DNA of 64,000 nucleotides, taken from NCBI GenBank assembly GCA_026545765.1, contig CM048844.1, positions 67,226,035-67,290,034 of the forward strand, written 5' to 3'. The DNA comes from Plantago major. Lineage: Eukaryota > Streptophyta > Magnoliopsida > Lamiales > Plantaginaceae. The notes under the pieces were generated by a model. That model was not told the origin of the DNA. It saw nothing but the letters and a program-made list of their open reading frames with translations, and made no database searches. Positions within the stretch are counted from its first letter, which is position 1; each line of letters begins with the position of its first letter. Made by a program: the position numbers and the translations under genes. Shown piece by piece: positions 37,422 to 48,264 of the stretch.

Positions 37422-39768
37422 GGCTCATATAATGTCTGTTTGGCTTAGTGATGCGTGCAATTCTAGCCACGAGCCATTGTATCCTCTACAAATTTAAGAC
37501 ACAAAAAAGTAAGGATTTGATGAAATGCTAACGTCGTGTATGTATATGTATTGAATGTTTAGGAACCATACCACGGTAGGATTCATGTCGGCTGGTCGAT
37601 AATGTTCTCTTCGAGTAAATGATTCTTGGCGTGTCACTTGCATATACGTCCTTGGGCGAAACCAGTCCTGGTACGCTGGAAGAGCTTCAGTTCCGTAATG
37701 CACTCGAAGTGTTTGGAGATGGAAATTACATCGAACGTTCTGAAAGTTCTCGAATGAGACTCCAGCACGATAAGAACATCGATAGAGTGACGGTTGTGGT
37801 GGCCTTTGCACAAGCATTGGTGTTATGAGTGGTTGAGGAATGAATTGGGAGTATCCGAACTAGCGCATAACACGGTCTGGCATATAAGCCTCTGTAATCT
37901 TTAAACAATGAATAATTCCCCTAAATTGAGAAATGGGGACTACTTCCTCCGCTCTTTGTACAAATGGTGTCCAAATAACCTATTACATAAGAGGTAAGTA
38001 ACATAAGTAAATAATTTTAACAGAGTTTAAATCTTAAAGACAAGCGTGATAAATTTGATGGCATACTTCATTTGCAGGAACATTGTCCAGGGCACTTCTG
38101 TATGCAAGATGTAGAGCAGTTTGATCTTGGTATGGTTCACAAGTTCCATGATTCAAAACCAGGAAAGTGCTTGTAGATCCACAGCTGAAATCGTATAAAG
38201 ACTTCAATAAAAAAATGTATTCTTTTTTAAAGTTATGAAAAAATGTATAAATAATATAGAGCGAGCAAACCTGCACAAGTGAGAGGCATCCATCTATTTG
38301 TTTGTAGTCAATACGTGATGCAATTCCCAACTGTCTATACTGATTGGCAAGTGCAGCAGCTCCCCATGCGTACATATGAACCTCATCCAGCTGATGTAAG
38401 AACGGTAGAAATCCGACTGGTACTCGATGACCACTCTTGTCGACAAATAGCGATGTGCCTAACAACCACAACAAGTACATGATAGCATGTGAAGGAGGTG
38501 GAAGAGTTTGTGCTTTTAAAGCGGCATCAATTGTGCTACGCTTGAACCGAACACTTTTAAAGTTGGCCTTCACTGATGCATCATTCAGTTGCATATGAGT
38601 TGATAATGAGAGCTTGAGCGTCTCTGGGTGGTTCGTTTCCACCTTAACCGCCCAACCATGAACAGGAATTCCTAACATGTAGTGGACTTCATGCAGGGTT
38701 ATAGTCATCTCACTGAATGCCAAGTGAAAGCTATTAGTTTCAGGATGCCACCGTTCAACAAATGCACTAATCAAAGGCATGTTGATCTTCGAGTGCATAC
38801 AGCTGCGCAAGTGTGAGAGATGGTTGTTGTCAACAACATTCAAGACATCGTCGTTTAAATAGTCTTTGAACTTGCTTAATTTACGGGATTGGTGAAACCC
38901 CTCTAGAATATCGCGGTCCTGCGGCATTTTAAAGTAAATAGTAAATAAGATTGAGTTAACAATAGTAAATATGAATCGTCGGATTTTAAAGATCTGGAAT
39001 TAAATGACTTACATTTCCTATCCATATGGAGTTAGCGATGTGGCCTAGAAATCCTGTGAGTAACTCCGCATTTGCCGGCCTCCATGAATACCTTGTGTTA
39101 GCTCTCTCCAGGGTAGATTAGTAGCATTATTAGGAGCTTCCTCTCCACGCTGGCCGCTTCCACCATCTCCTTCAGTGTGGTCACTAATTTGAGAATAACC
39201 AGAAACGTTGAATGGAGGGACATCATCATTTAAATGTGGAGATGCCCGGTACGAATTAGTGTCGTTGAAATGTGTAGATGGCCGATACGAATTGGTGTTA
39301 AACTTGTTATCCGCTTTAGGCGATGTGTCATCTCAAAAGTCATCAGCCCTCTGCTGCAGAGGGATTTCACTTTCAAGTCTGTTCCTTGTTTGTGTGTCGA
39401 TAGTTTCGGGTGACTCGTAGGAGTCCTCTAGTAAGTTCTCCGTATCATCAGAACTTAACTCCTCATTGGCCATCAATTTGGACCTTCTAGCTCTGGCTGA
39501 AGCAGGTATGGGCCCTCTTTCCCTTCCACGAATCTCTCTCAAGTATCCAGAATACTAGTCGACTGGTACCGTCGGGATATCCTTTGCGTTCTTTTTGCCC
39601 CGTCTTTTATCTTCATCACCGCCATCTTTGGATGAACCGCCCTTAGTGAGTTTCTGTAGGAAAATGAGAATAGTCGGAGCGTTAGAATTCATAGAGAAAG
39701 ATGAGCAATCAAATATACTACGGTTTATTAATGTATTATCATATCTTTACCTTCCAGATTCCTGACAT
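37422..39768 (-). pseudogene. Plant mobile domain (PMD) protein gene, unit 3
   Basis: Exons are 39,751-39,768, 39,013-39,653, 38,271-38,927, 38,067-38,184, 37,572-37,979 and the last one from 37,485 downward. Introns of 86-97 bases have GT-AG borders. The last exon (RIQWLVATLARITK...) is split by the copia insertion; its remainder with the stop lies at 20,854-20,929. The main PMD exon is open for 219 codons (MPQDRDILEGF, MLGIPVHGWAVKVE, WGAAALANQYRQL). Damage: a TGA after the WNL codons and a 2-base deletion in the next exon, a TAG in RVMR-FGYSQFIP, and stops in the leader exon. An in-frame join from leader (SIWMGN) to the acceptor GCCGCAG before DRDILEGF is possible here. Family role: PMD proteins such as MAIN/MAIL1 act in transposon silencing and genome stability. 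Confidence 0.75.
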
Positions 39769-40724
39769 TTAACACTGACCAGATTGCTAAGTATTTGATA
39801 GTATGTTCTAAGGAAGAAGAACATTTGAATGGAGAGTTGTTGTGTAAAAATGTGATGGATGAGGAGATTATTTATAGAACCAAAATTCGGTTACGATTGA
39901 GTTAGGTCGGGTCAACCGAACCGACCGACTCGGTCGGCCGACAATCGCACAATCCCTCTATAAACGAATAATTTTCGGGAGTATTCGAGTGTCTAGTTAT
40001 GATTTTCAGGAGCATACATAATTCCGGTTACGATCCTTGATTGATACCTTTTTGGGTCGGTTAAACCGACCCGATTGACCGGTTAAATCGACCTGATCAA
40101 CACGGTCAAAGGGTCACTTAACCCTTTGAAGGGACAAGTGTCCCTTCCTTGGGACATGCATGCATGCTTTGTCCCTTGAAGGGACGTGTCCCTTCAAGGG
40201 ATAAAGCATGCATGCATGTCACTAGAAGGGACACGTCCCTTCAAGGGACAAAGCATGCATGTTCGAAATTTACAAAAATCGGGAAGCAATTGTCCCTTCA
40301 AGGGATAATTGCATGCATGCGTCCCTTCAAGGGACAAAGCATGCATGCATGCTTTGTCCGTTGATGGGACGCATGCATGCAATTGTCCATTGAAGGGACA
40401 ATTTCTTTTCGATTTTCGTAAATTTCAATTTACGGGATGTTTCGATTTACACAATCCCTCCATTTACGTTGTGTGCATGCTTTGTCCCTTGAAGGGACGC
40501 ATGCATGCAATTATCCCTTGAAGGGACAATTGCTTCCCGATTTTCGTAAATTTCAATTTACGGGATGTTTCGATTTACACAATCCCTCCATTTACGTTGT
40601 GTCTACACTTCTATAAAAGCTGCCCCCACCATCATTTTAAAATACTCCACACTTCACACTTGAACAAATATTCTATTCTAAACACTTGAAACCCGAAACA
40701 CTTCAAATCCCAAACACGTATACT
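39769..40724. promoter_or_regulatory. Divergent promoter of MULE, unit 3
   Basis: The minus TATAAATA is at 39,869-39,876, about 100 bases before the leader ATG; the plus TATAAAAG is at 40,612-40,619, 113 bases before the transposase ATG. The 740 bp between them hold GGTCGG/CCGACC inverted repeats (about 39,905-39,945 and 40,053-40,075) and the longest palindromic array. A promoter-proximal block (ACGGGATGTTTCGATTTACA and on) is present twice, at about 40,432-40,475 and 40,560-40,601. Confidence 0.6.
40128..40545. repeat. Palindromic GCATGCATGC / AAGGGACA array, unit 3
   Basis: This is the longest version: about seven CATGCATG cores separated by AAGGGACA/TGTCCCTT half-sites, so that many segments of 30-45 bases are self-complementary. 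Inverted arms (AAATTTAC(A/G)AAAATCGGGAAGCAATTG) occur at about 40,266 on one strand and at about 40,405 and 40,528 on the other. Relative to units 1 and 2 the array is expanded by whole modules, including part of the core promoter. Confidence 0.8.
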
Positions 40725-43295
40725 ATGAATGACTCACCTATTTCATATATTTCATCCGATGATGCGTCTGATTTTCCAGATTGCAGTCAATTTTTCCAAA
40801 ACAATCAAAGTATTGATACTCGTCAAGCTGCAGAAACTTAGGTTCGTGCTATTGGTCGAGAAAACAATATCTTTTTCGCGATCTTACATTCGAAACCAAG
40901 ACACGTGTACATGAGTTGTGAGCGTGGTGGGGCCTACAGAAACACAGCTTCAAGTGACCCCGAAGTGAAACCCAGAAATCCAGTTGGGACTAAGAAGCAC
41001 AATTGTCAATTTCAGGTTAAGCTGGATGAGATGTATCCGGGGGAGTGGAGAGTTGCTGTCAGAGAGGGCGACGATAAACACAATCATGCACTCGGGAATT
41101 ACCCCCATGGGCACACGTCCAGTTCAAAGCTGAATGACGAAGAGTTCGTGCGAGTGATTGAGATGCTGCAATGCGGAATGACATCTAGAGAAATTCTCAG
41201 GAAACTCAAAAAGGAGTTTACAAACAACTGTAGTGTCCTACGGCACATATACAATGCTGACCAGAAATATCAACGTATGGAGATGGGATCGATGCCCCCC
41301 CCCCCATCGATTATTTCTTGCATATGTTGGAAAAACATGATTATATATTTACACACTCGCAAGTGCAGGGTACTAACATATTGGAGGGAATTTTCTTAGC
41401 TCATCCTAATACAATTTAGATGCTCCGTTTGTTCCCACAAGTTGTCCTCATGGATGCAACCTACAAGACAAATATGTACGACATGCCTTTGGTGGAACTG
41501 ATTGGCGTCTTACCCACTGGGCAAAACTATCACACAACTTTCATTTTCCTCTCCAACGAAAGGACGTCAAGTTATGTGTGGGGGCTTACACAATTGCGGG
41601 AGTTGTTTGCTGAGTGTGGTGTCTCACCAGGGGTTTTTGTTACCGACAGAGAGTTAGCGGCAATGAATGCGATTAATATCGTATTTCCAGAAGCAGCACA
41701 CCTACTGTGTCAAAGGCACATATCAAAGAATGTGCAGGCTAAAGTAAACAAGTTGTGTGGTTTCACAAAGTATCAAGGGGCAGTAAAATCCAGATGGGAT
41801 TGCATCGTGCATGCAAAGACTACGGAACTCCATGAGCAGGCTGTTGCAGAAATGGCGGAGGCCTGGCGAAGACTACCGGCGGACATGGTTGGACCCATAC
41901 CGTGAGCGATTTGTCCACACTTGGACCAAGAACATCCTACACTATGAGACAAACACGACCAATAGGTAATTCTATTTATCGTCATAAAACCACTCGTACC
42001 TTAGTTTATTTCATAATGCACTACTAGCCTATAATTACAGTTATGCCGAAACTGACATTCAACACTGTAAATTGGTTGCAGAGTCGAATCTATTCACGCC
42101 AGGTACAAGTTGTGGTTGGGTCCTTCAAATCAGAAGTTTCACCGGGCATTCCCGAAGCTACATGGCCTACTTCAAATGCATTTTGATGCAATCCGCACAG
42201 AGTTTGAGAGATCTCTTACGATTAAGCCTCATTCCACAAGAAGTCACATCTTCCGTAGGCTGGGAGGTGTGGTTTCACATCTCGCCATTGACAAAATGGT
42301 CAAAGAAATGGACGATGTTAATCCCAGTGATTGCGATCACACATTGCGCATAGGTTTTGGACTAATGTGCGCATGTCAATTGGCCGTCAAGTTGAGAAAC
42401 ACGAGGACTGTCCACCCGGTTCACGATCTAAACGTGTTCTGGAGAACTCTTCACTGGGGGAACCACCTGAGACTAGGCAGCAGAGTGTACGGGACCAGTT
42501 TAATGACTGGGCGAGGGACCACAACGAGACTGCCACGGAGGAGGAAATGAGATCGTATTTCGGCAATTCGAGTGCGTCAAAATCATTCTTAGAGGAGCAA
42601 ATCGTAAACCAACGGAGAGGTAGGCGACCTAGAGCAACAGGGAGTAGGATCCCATCTGCTTGGGAACAGCAACACGCGAATCAATCTCGACGGTATTCCA
42701 CCCAAGCAAGTACTGGTAGATCATTTAGATATCAGAGTCAAATGCAGCAACAAATTGTACACTTCATTAGAGGTTGGGCTAATGTCGTCTCCGATGGAAA
42801 CTGCGATTTTAGGGTCATAGCACAACTCCAATACCGTTCACAAGACCGGTGGCGAGACGTCAGGCAGGAACTTTTGGAGGAGTTGAACAACCACAAGGAG
42901 ATTTACGTTGCAGAAATGGGGCACGACGGGTCACGGAAATAACTAATCGTTTGAACTGGTTTGCAGGCCCATGTAACAACCCATGGTGGTATACACTCCC
43001 GGATATGGGGTTTCTTACAGCTACAACGTACCAACGGGTCTTGAGCTGCTATGTTGCGGTAGGGAGTCTTACATACTTTCCATTGGAGTGTCGTTCACAA
43101 ATGGACTCACCATCTCCGTACCCTCCATCGACAGATGAAGAGTGGACAATGGGATTCGTTGATAACAATCACTATATTAGACTACGCGTGATAGATGAAT
43201 GTCCACTTTCACCATTATGGATATCCTGGGAATCTGCTAGAGAGGAAAGAATAAGCCATTGGATGCAACATTATTCCGTTCGGCTACATCAATAG
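40725..43295 (+). pseudogene. MULE transposase with OTU domain, unit 3
   Basis: Exon 1 is 40,725-41,965, a 116-base GT-AG intron follows, and exon 2 is 42,082-43,295. Domains in order: FAR1-type zinc domain (SCERGGAYRNT, HNCQFQ, HNHALGNYPHGH); MULE transposase core with LMDATYKTN (first Asp, about 41,450), VTDRELAAMNAI (second Asp, about 41,645), HLLCQRHISKNV, then TWLDPYRERFVHTW and, after the intron, VESIHARYKLWL; and a C-terminal OTU-like protease domain with the DGNC motif at 42,793-42,804 (catalytic Cys) and NNHY at 43,164-43,175 (catalytic His). Damage: a TAG at 40,839, frameshift at a long C-run near 41,298, the TAG before MLRLFPQVV shared with unit 2, and frame changes near 41,870, 42,400 and 42,870. 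OTU enzymes remove ubiquitin-like tags; what this domain does in a transposase is unknown. Confidence 0.8.
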
Positions 43296-43480
43296 TTTTT
43301 GTTCTAGTTTATGCTTTCAAAATTTTATGTTGTATTCCGTATTTATAGTGAAATGAGTGAAAATTCATGTTGCCGTAATTAAAATAAATATGATTTTACT
43401 TTTACTGAAATAGTTCTTTATTTAAAATAAATAAATGTTAAAAGAAAAGTAAATTTGCAAAAAAGGTTATTATGTTTGTG
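43296..43480. other. 3' region of MULE transposase gene
   Basis: AT-rich 3' untranslated-like sequence between the stop codon and the terminal repeats, with no further open frame seen. Confidence 0.4.
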
Positions 43481-43612
43481 TTCAATCGTGCATGTTAATG
43501 TTATTGTGTTTGTGTAAACGACTTATTTCGATTTCACATTAATTTTATAAAAAAAAATTTGAACTAAGGGCATTTTAGGCAAGTACGAAAATATTTGGTG
43601 TTGCGTTTAGCC
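43481..43612. repeat. Extra internal copy of the MULE right end
   Basis: The stretch from TTCAATCGTGCATGTTAATG to GGTGTTGCGTTTAGCC is repeated at 43,831-43,959 in the same orientation. The right end therefore carries two terminal copies about 350 bp apart. Confidence 0.8.
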
Positions 43613-43624
43613 AAAAAGGTTTTG

Positions 43625-43979
43625 GGAATTCAAAATAAATAAATTTAAAATTTAAAAAAAAATTTAAAAAAAATTGCCGGTCAATCTGGCCATTTTTGAA
43701 ATGGCCGGTTCTCAATTTTTTTTTTTAATTTTTTTTTTCAATTTATGTATATATTTCCCAACTTTTTTCACTTTTCACAAAAAAAAAAAAAAATTGTGAA
43801 AACTTTTCGATGTTTTTTATTGTTGTAATTTATATTCAATCGTGCATGTTAATGTTATTGTGTTTGTGTAAACGAGTTATTTCGATTTTACATTATAAGT
43901 TTTTTTTGAGTTAAGGGCATTTTAGGTAAGTACACAAATATTTGGTGTTGCGTTTAGCCAAAAAAAAGTGTTGCATTTA
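43625..43979. repeat. Right TIR of MULE unit 3
   Basis: This is the inverse of the left TIRs, from GAATTCAAAATAAAT through the CCGG palindrome to TTGCGTTTAGCC. A second near-match to the tip (GTGTTGCATTTA, 43,968-43,979) suggests the outer border is 43,979 rather than 43,956. Confidence 0.75.
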
Positions 43980-44088
43980 ATATATATATATATATATATA
44001 TCCCAAACACCACATGATAGGAGATTACCCATATGAAATAGGTAATTGTTTGCTATCAACTTTTATCAAACTGATTATTTCTTATTTG

Positions 44089-44215
44089 CAGCACAAGTAT
44101 ATAAGAAAAGAAGTGTTTTTCAAACAGAAGCTTGCCGAGAATGTAGATTTATCTTTCTTCCATGCAAACCCAGATATTGGTCGAAATTCCAGATATCAAC
44201 TTGGTTGATGCCTGA
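44089..44215 (+). other. Exon-like stretch, unrecognised
   Basis: An acceptor-like TTATTTGCAG precedes an open stretch of about 115 bases with codon-like content (including CRECRFIFLPCKPRYW in one frame). I do not recognise it. It may be a relic exon of a host gene. Confidence 0.2.
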
Positions 44216-44820
44216 GTTGATGTGAGTCCATTTTTTAAACTATGTAATAACTAATAAGAATTTGTTTTACCTGTTTACCTACTCTTGACTTTCCTCTGTT
44301 ATTTGTCTAATGTTATACCATTTTATGTACACTATGGCACTTTTCACACCCATTAGAAGGAAAATTTATCAACAAATTAAATGAATATGAACCACATTTT
44401 GCTGCATTGCCAGGTTCGTTTCTCGGCTCTGGTACTCCCTTTCTGCATAATTTTTGCCGTTGTTCTTCGCATATACGTGTGATTTCAATTTTACTGATTC
44501 CTTTTGTTACTTGATAGCAATGCTGTGTCCTGAAGCTTTTGTGATAGTCTGTAAAGGGGGATTCTGATCCTATCTAATTTACGACATGGAATAGCCCGTC
44601 GAGTTTTGATCTCGAAACACCAATCAGTTTGATCTCTGAAAGATACATTGGTGGTGATTTTATTCTGAGATCAGGGGAAGTAAAAGCTAAACATTAGACA
44701 ATTACATATGATGATCTTTACAGGTAATAAAATAACTTCACAGTGAAGAACTCTGCCTATTGGTGCCCCGAGAGTACTATGTCTTAGTTGGATACTGATA
44801 TGGTTCATTCGAACTTCTAG

Positions 44821-45349
44821 CTTGCTGGAGTCGTTGCAGTTGAGATCACTGGAGGCCCTACTATTGATTTCTCCCAGGAAGAAAGATATGCATCTCCAAA
44901 GAGCTTACTTACGCTAATACAGTTTGTTCCAAAGTTTCTTCTCCTTTTCCTTAAACAGATAGCATCTGAAGTCCATTCGCTCATGTTCTTCTTTCTGAGA
45001 ATGCAATTGTATGCAAGAAAAGGTCGCCTTCGTAAAGCAACTGAAGGTTAGCAATGAAACAACGTCTTATTTCAATAAATAGTTGAGTGATGTGTATTCT
45101 TTTTTTCCCCTTCAGGTGCTTCACTCCTTAGGTACGTCTTCTACCGAATGGGCCTATCTGACAAATATATTGTCACATCATCGGTGGCCATACATTGGTA
45201 ACTTTTCTATCCAGTTAGTAGTTTAAGCAGTCTGTGTCAACCTGTATGAATTCAAGCATTGCTTGACAGGGAAGACGTCATCCCAAATGATCAAGATTTG
45301 AAGGCTCTTGGAGAAAGGAGCCTCTGAAATTCGACAATTCTTACTTCAT
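44821..45349 (+). pseudogene. Ascorbate peroxidase pseudogene (APX3-like)
   Basis: Four exon relics in the right order match plant ascorbate peroxidase, the haem enzyme that reduces hydrogen peroxide with ascorbate. They are LAGVVAVEITGGPTIDF (44,821 on, after a TTCTAG acceptor), EGRLRKATE (about 45,020-45,046), GASLLRYVFYRMGLSDKYIV (45,116-45,198, after a TTTTTTCCCCTTCAG tract) and a piece ending KEPLKFDNSYF (45,270-45,349). The GGPTIDF wording is closest to the peroxisomal-membrane APX3 type. Damage: a frameshift after TIDF, loss of the PGRKD continuation, loss of the ALSGGHTLG haem-ligand motif (here replaced by SSVAIHW), and a stop in the last exon. The N- and C-terminal exons are missing. 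Introns are kept, so it is not a processed copy. Confidence 0.8.
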
Positions 45350-45734
45350 GTAAGTTACATATAGATTAACAAAAAATTACCTTCAGTCCATTACATACTG
45401 AAACAAATTTTGTTATTACTAGCATACTCCATCTTTGTATACTGATTTCAAGCGTGTTTACTGTTCTTCAACGTAGAGGAATGAATGTTCATAGTGTCTG
45501 TCCTGTTTTTAAATGTGGTGCTCAGACTTTATTCCATTTTTTTCGGGATTCTGCGTATGCAAGACTTTTCTAGGTGGTGTCTTATATACCTCATATGATG
45601 TTAAATCACAGGAAGATGAGATACCATTGATTGGATAATGCATATTAAATAGTCAGCAAGGAGATTTTCGAGACTTTCATTGGTTCAAGTTGCTCTATTT
45701 GGAATTGGAGTAATCAGAAATTCAGAATAAAGTC

Positions 45735-46150
45735 ATGCACGAGAATGATTACTACCATGCTCTATCCTCTATCCAGTTTTTTCAGTCATATATAACACGC
45801 TTCAAAGAAGCTTTGATTCTATTCTTGAGTTCACGACCTCCAGATTCCAATACTAGATGGAGTCCTCTGGCTGCAGGTATGTTTAAACTCAACTTTGTCA
45901 CATCTAATTCGAGATCAACCTGCCGGTGTTGTATTGGGAGCTGTTATATGAGATAATAATGGTCAGGTGCTAGCTTGACTAGGAAATGCATTGTTCATGT
46001 TCAAGATGTTGAGGTAGCATATGCTCTTGCAGCTTATGGTGTGTTACTAGCCATTAATATGGAGTTACGGGGCCTGGAAACCGAGCAAGACTTCTTGAAT
46101 GTTATTAAATATAAATCCAGCAGCCCTCCCCATCTTTTTCACTTGGTGGT
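45735..46150 (+). pseudogene. RNase H-like (RVT_3) fragment
   Basis: Across two frames one reads a leader FFQSYITRFKEAL, then WSPLAAGMFKLNF, VIRDNNGQ-like and VEVAYALAAYGVLLAIN-like segments. This is the pattern of plant RNase H-like domains found at the end of LINEs and in related host families. Several frameshifts and stops break it. It may derive from a LINE or from a stand-alone RNase H-like gene. Confidence 0.6.
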
Positions 46151-47384
46151 ATAATTGAAGGGATCAAGAATGGAGATTTAATAAATCATAATAGCTCAGA
46201 TCTCCAATGGAGTTTGAGATTGAGATGTCTTCCATTTTCAAAATTCTTAATTCTGCTACACTCATTAGTCATTAGTGATTAGTAATTGATGGAAAAGTTA
46301 GTAATGATCAAATATTAGATAGATGTTTGAGACGTTGTTCTAATTTTTTTTTTTTTTTTAATTTCTAATTATTTGTCGACTACTTGATGTTTTGCAAATA
46401 AAATATGACTATACCCTTTGTCACTTGAAGGTATTCTGAGCCTAACTAGGATAGGTAAACTATCTGGCACCATGTTAAGCCATGTTTCAGGTTGGAAGTT
46501 ATTGCATCACCATCAATAAAATATGTTTAATATGGGTTTGCATTCCATCTTTGTCTAGCTAATCAAAGCTAGAATATTGACCATTTGTTGATAGACTTAT
46601 GGCTAGAATATTAACCATATGTTGATGGATTTATCATGGTCCATGATATGTCCGTGGACATATATATTTTAACAAAGGAACCATCAATTGTTAGCCACTT
46701 CTGGTGGTTTTCAATTCTTGAAAATTTTGGATCATATATCCATGTGAATGATAATTTGACATGCACTTCTTTTTCAATAATCGTAATCTTCAAAGTTATG
46801 TATCTCATATTCACTTCGGGAGATATGGTAAACTATATTGTAATTTTATTACCACTCGCAAGGTTCATCAAAAATATGAGTGTGAATATGAGATTCACCA
46901 CTAACAAGAAAATTAAAGTGGTTAAATGATATCATATGATGAGAAAAATAAATTCAAGGAAGTAAATTATAAACAAAATAAAAATTATCTTGAAAGATGA
47001 TAGTTTTATAGTTTCAAAGGATATGTAGCTCCATTGATGGCATCATCCGTATGTTAGCTCCATCGGTAAAAACTCATAAGTGATCATACTAAAACACATG
47101 GCATCTCCTATCAAAATTCTTTGCCATGGTCTTAAGTATGTCTTTAGTATGCCATTGTCTAAGGTTGCTTCATGCATCTTTAGGATGGAACTATAAAAAC
47201 AAAGAACTTATTAGTATATAATCTCAAACATAAAAATAATAAAATGCATCAATGTAGTATATGAAATTGAGAGATGGAGGGATGATGTAATAAGAAATCT
47301 CTATTATGATCATCATCATCATGGCCAATTAGAACTCTCCTCTTCTTCTAGCTTTTCCTTCGGATCATAGTTTACATTCTCTAT
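46151..47384. other. AT-rich intergenic stretch
   Basis: I see no gene, RNA or clear element here. There are scattered short T and A runs and two similar copies of a phrase around TAGAATATTGACCAT and TAGAATATTAACCAT (46,569 and 46,604). Confidence 0.5.
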
Positions 47385-47387
47385 CAG

Positions 47388-47757
47388 TTGGTTGAGCACT
47401 ATCGTGCTGATAACGTATTAGAAATTATAGAACTAATGTGATAGGAAAGAAAAGAAGAACAATAAGAAATGAGAGAGTAGAGTAGAAGAATATATCATTC
47501 ATCTTATTCAATGATACAAGTGTATTCAACATACATCATGAGCCACTATTTATAGGTTACAAGTAGGAGGAGATTTAATCTCATCATAAAGTATAATAGT
47601 AGTGGCGTGATTGGAGTTACAAGAGTTACAATAGGATGTAAATGGTGCCCTTTAACTCATAATCAATAAGGGATAGTAGTGGGGTGATTGGAGTTACAAG
47701 AGTTACAAAGAAGTGGAAGAGGTGAATGGACATTCATCAAGTATCATATTATTACAT
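47388..47757 (-). mobile_element. Copia LTR remnant (fossil)
   Basis: On the minus strand it starts TGTTATGTAATAATATGATA, has a TATA box (CTATAAATAGTGGC), a T-rich leader, and ends before GTTATCAGCACGATAG, a junction typical of plant copia LTR borders. Two internal copies of TTGTAACTCTTGTAACTCC are present. No internal domain remains attached, so it is a solo or truncated LTR. Confidence 0.5.
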
Positions 47758-47779
47758 AACAAATATATTGTTTATTATT

Positions 47780-48010
47780 TGTTGGGTGCGGAGTAGCTGT
47801 TAAATTGGGCTTCTCCGGCCGCTCTCTGCCTACTCTGGGCTTGCCCCTCTATGTTGTCACGTGTTGAGCGCGGGTCTACCGGTTCACACGTGAGTGAGCC
47901 TGTTAAATATCCCACGTCTCTTGGGAATACCTCTATAAGATATGATACAACTCTCTCCCCTTACAAGGTCTTTTAAGGGTTTTTAAGGTTAGATGAGCCC
48001 ATTTCTACAA
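47780..48010. repeat. GC-richer repeat-like patch
   Basis: This patch of different composition contains TGTTAAATATCCCACGTCTC and a CTCTATAAGATATGA TATA-like run, which resembles the borders of small plant LTR/TRIM elements. No partner copy lies in the window, so the family is undetermined. Confidence 0.25.
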
Positions 48011-48264
48011 CTTCCTTTTTTTAGTAATTTATGAAGTCATGTGGATGACAAAAAATGTTAAATGTAAGAAGTTTTACGGGACGGAATAAGTATTAAAGGG
48101 TAATATTTAACACATTATATCATATTGTCTGCCTTTTACTACTCCGTCTGTCACGTAGAACTTCATACTTGATATTTTTAGTCGTTCCACAGAATTTTAT
48201 ACATATAATAATGGAAGTTACCCCACACGCAACAAATAATAATCAATTTCAACTTTAGGCTTAA

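Noticed and set aside
42331-42942. ULP1-type protease in the MULE, as in Kaonashi elements
   Set aside because: The visible motifs (DGNC, then NNHY) are those of OTU, not of the ULP1 His-Asp-Cys order.
48080-48260. A second Stowaway MITE with CTCCGTC-type end at 48,141
   Set aside because: Only single, inward-facing ends are visible (48,078 and 48,141), and no proper outward-facing pair or TA duplication could be matched.
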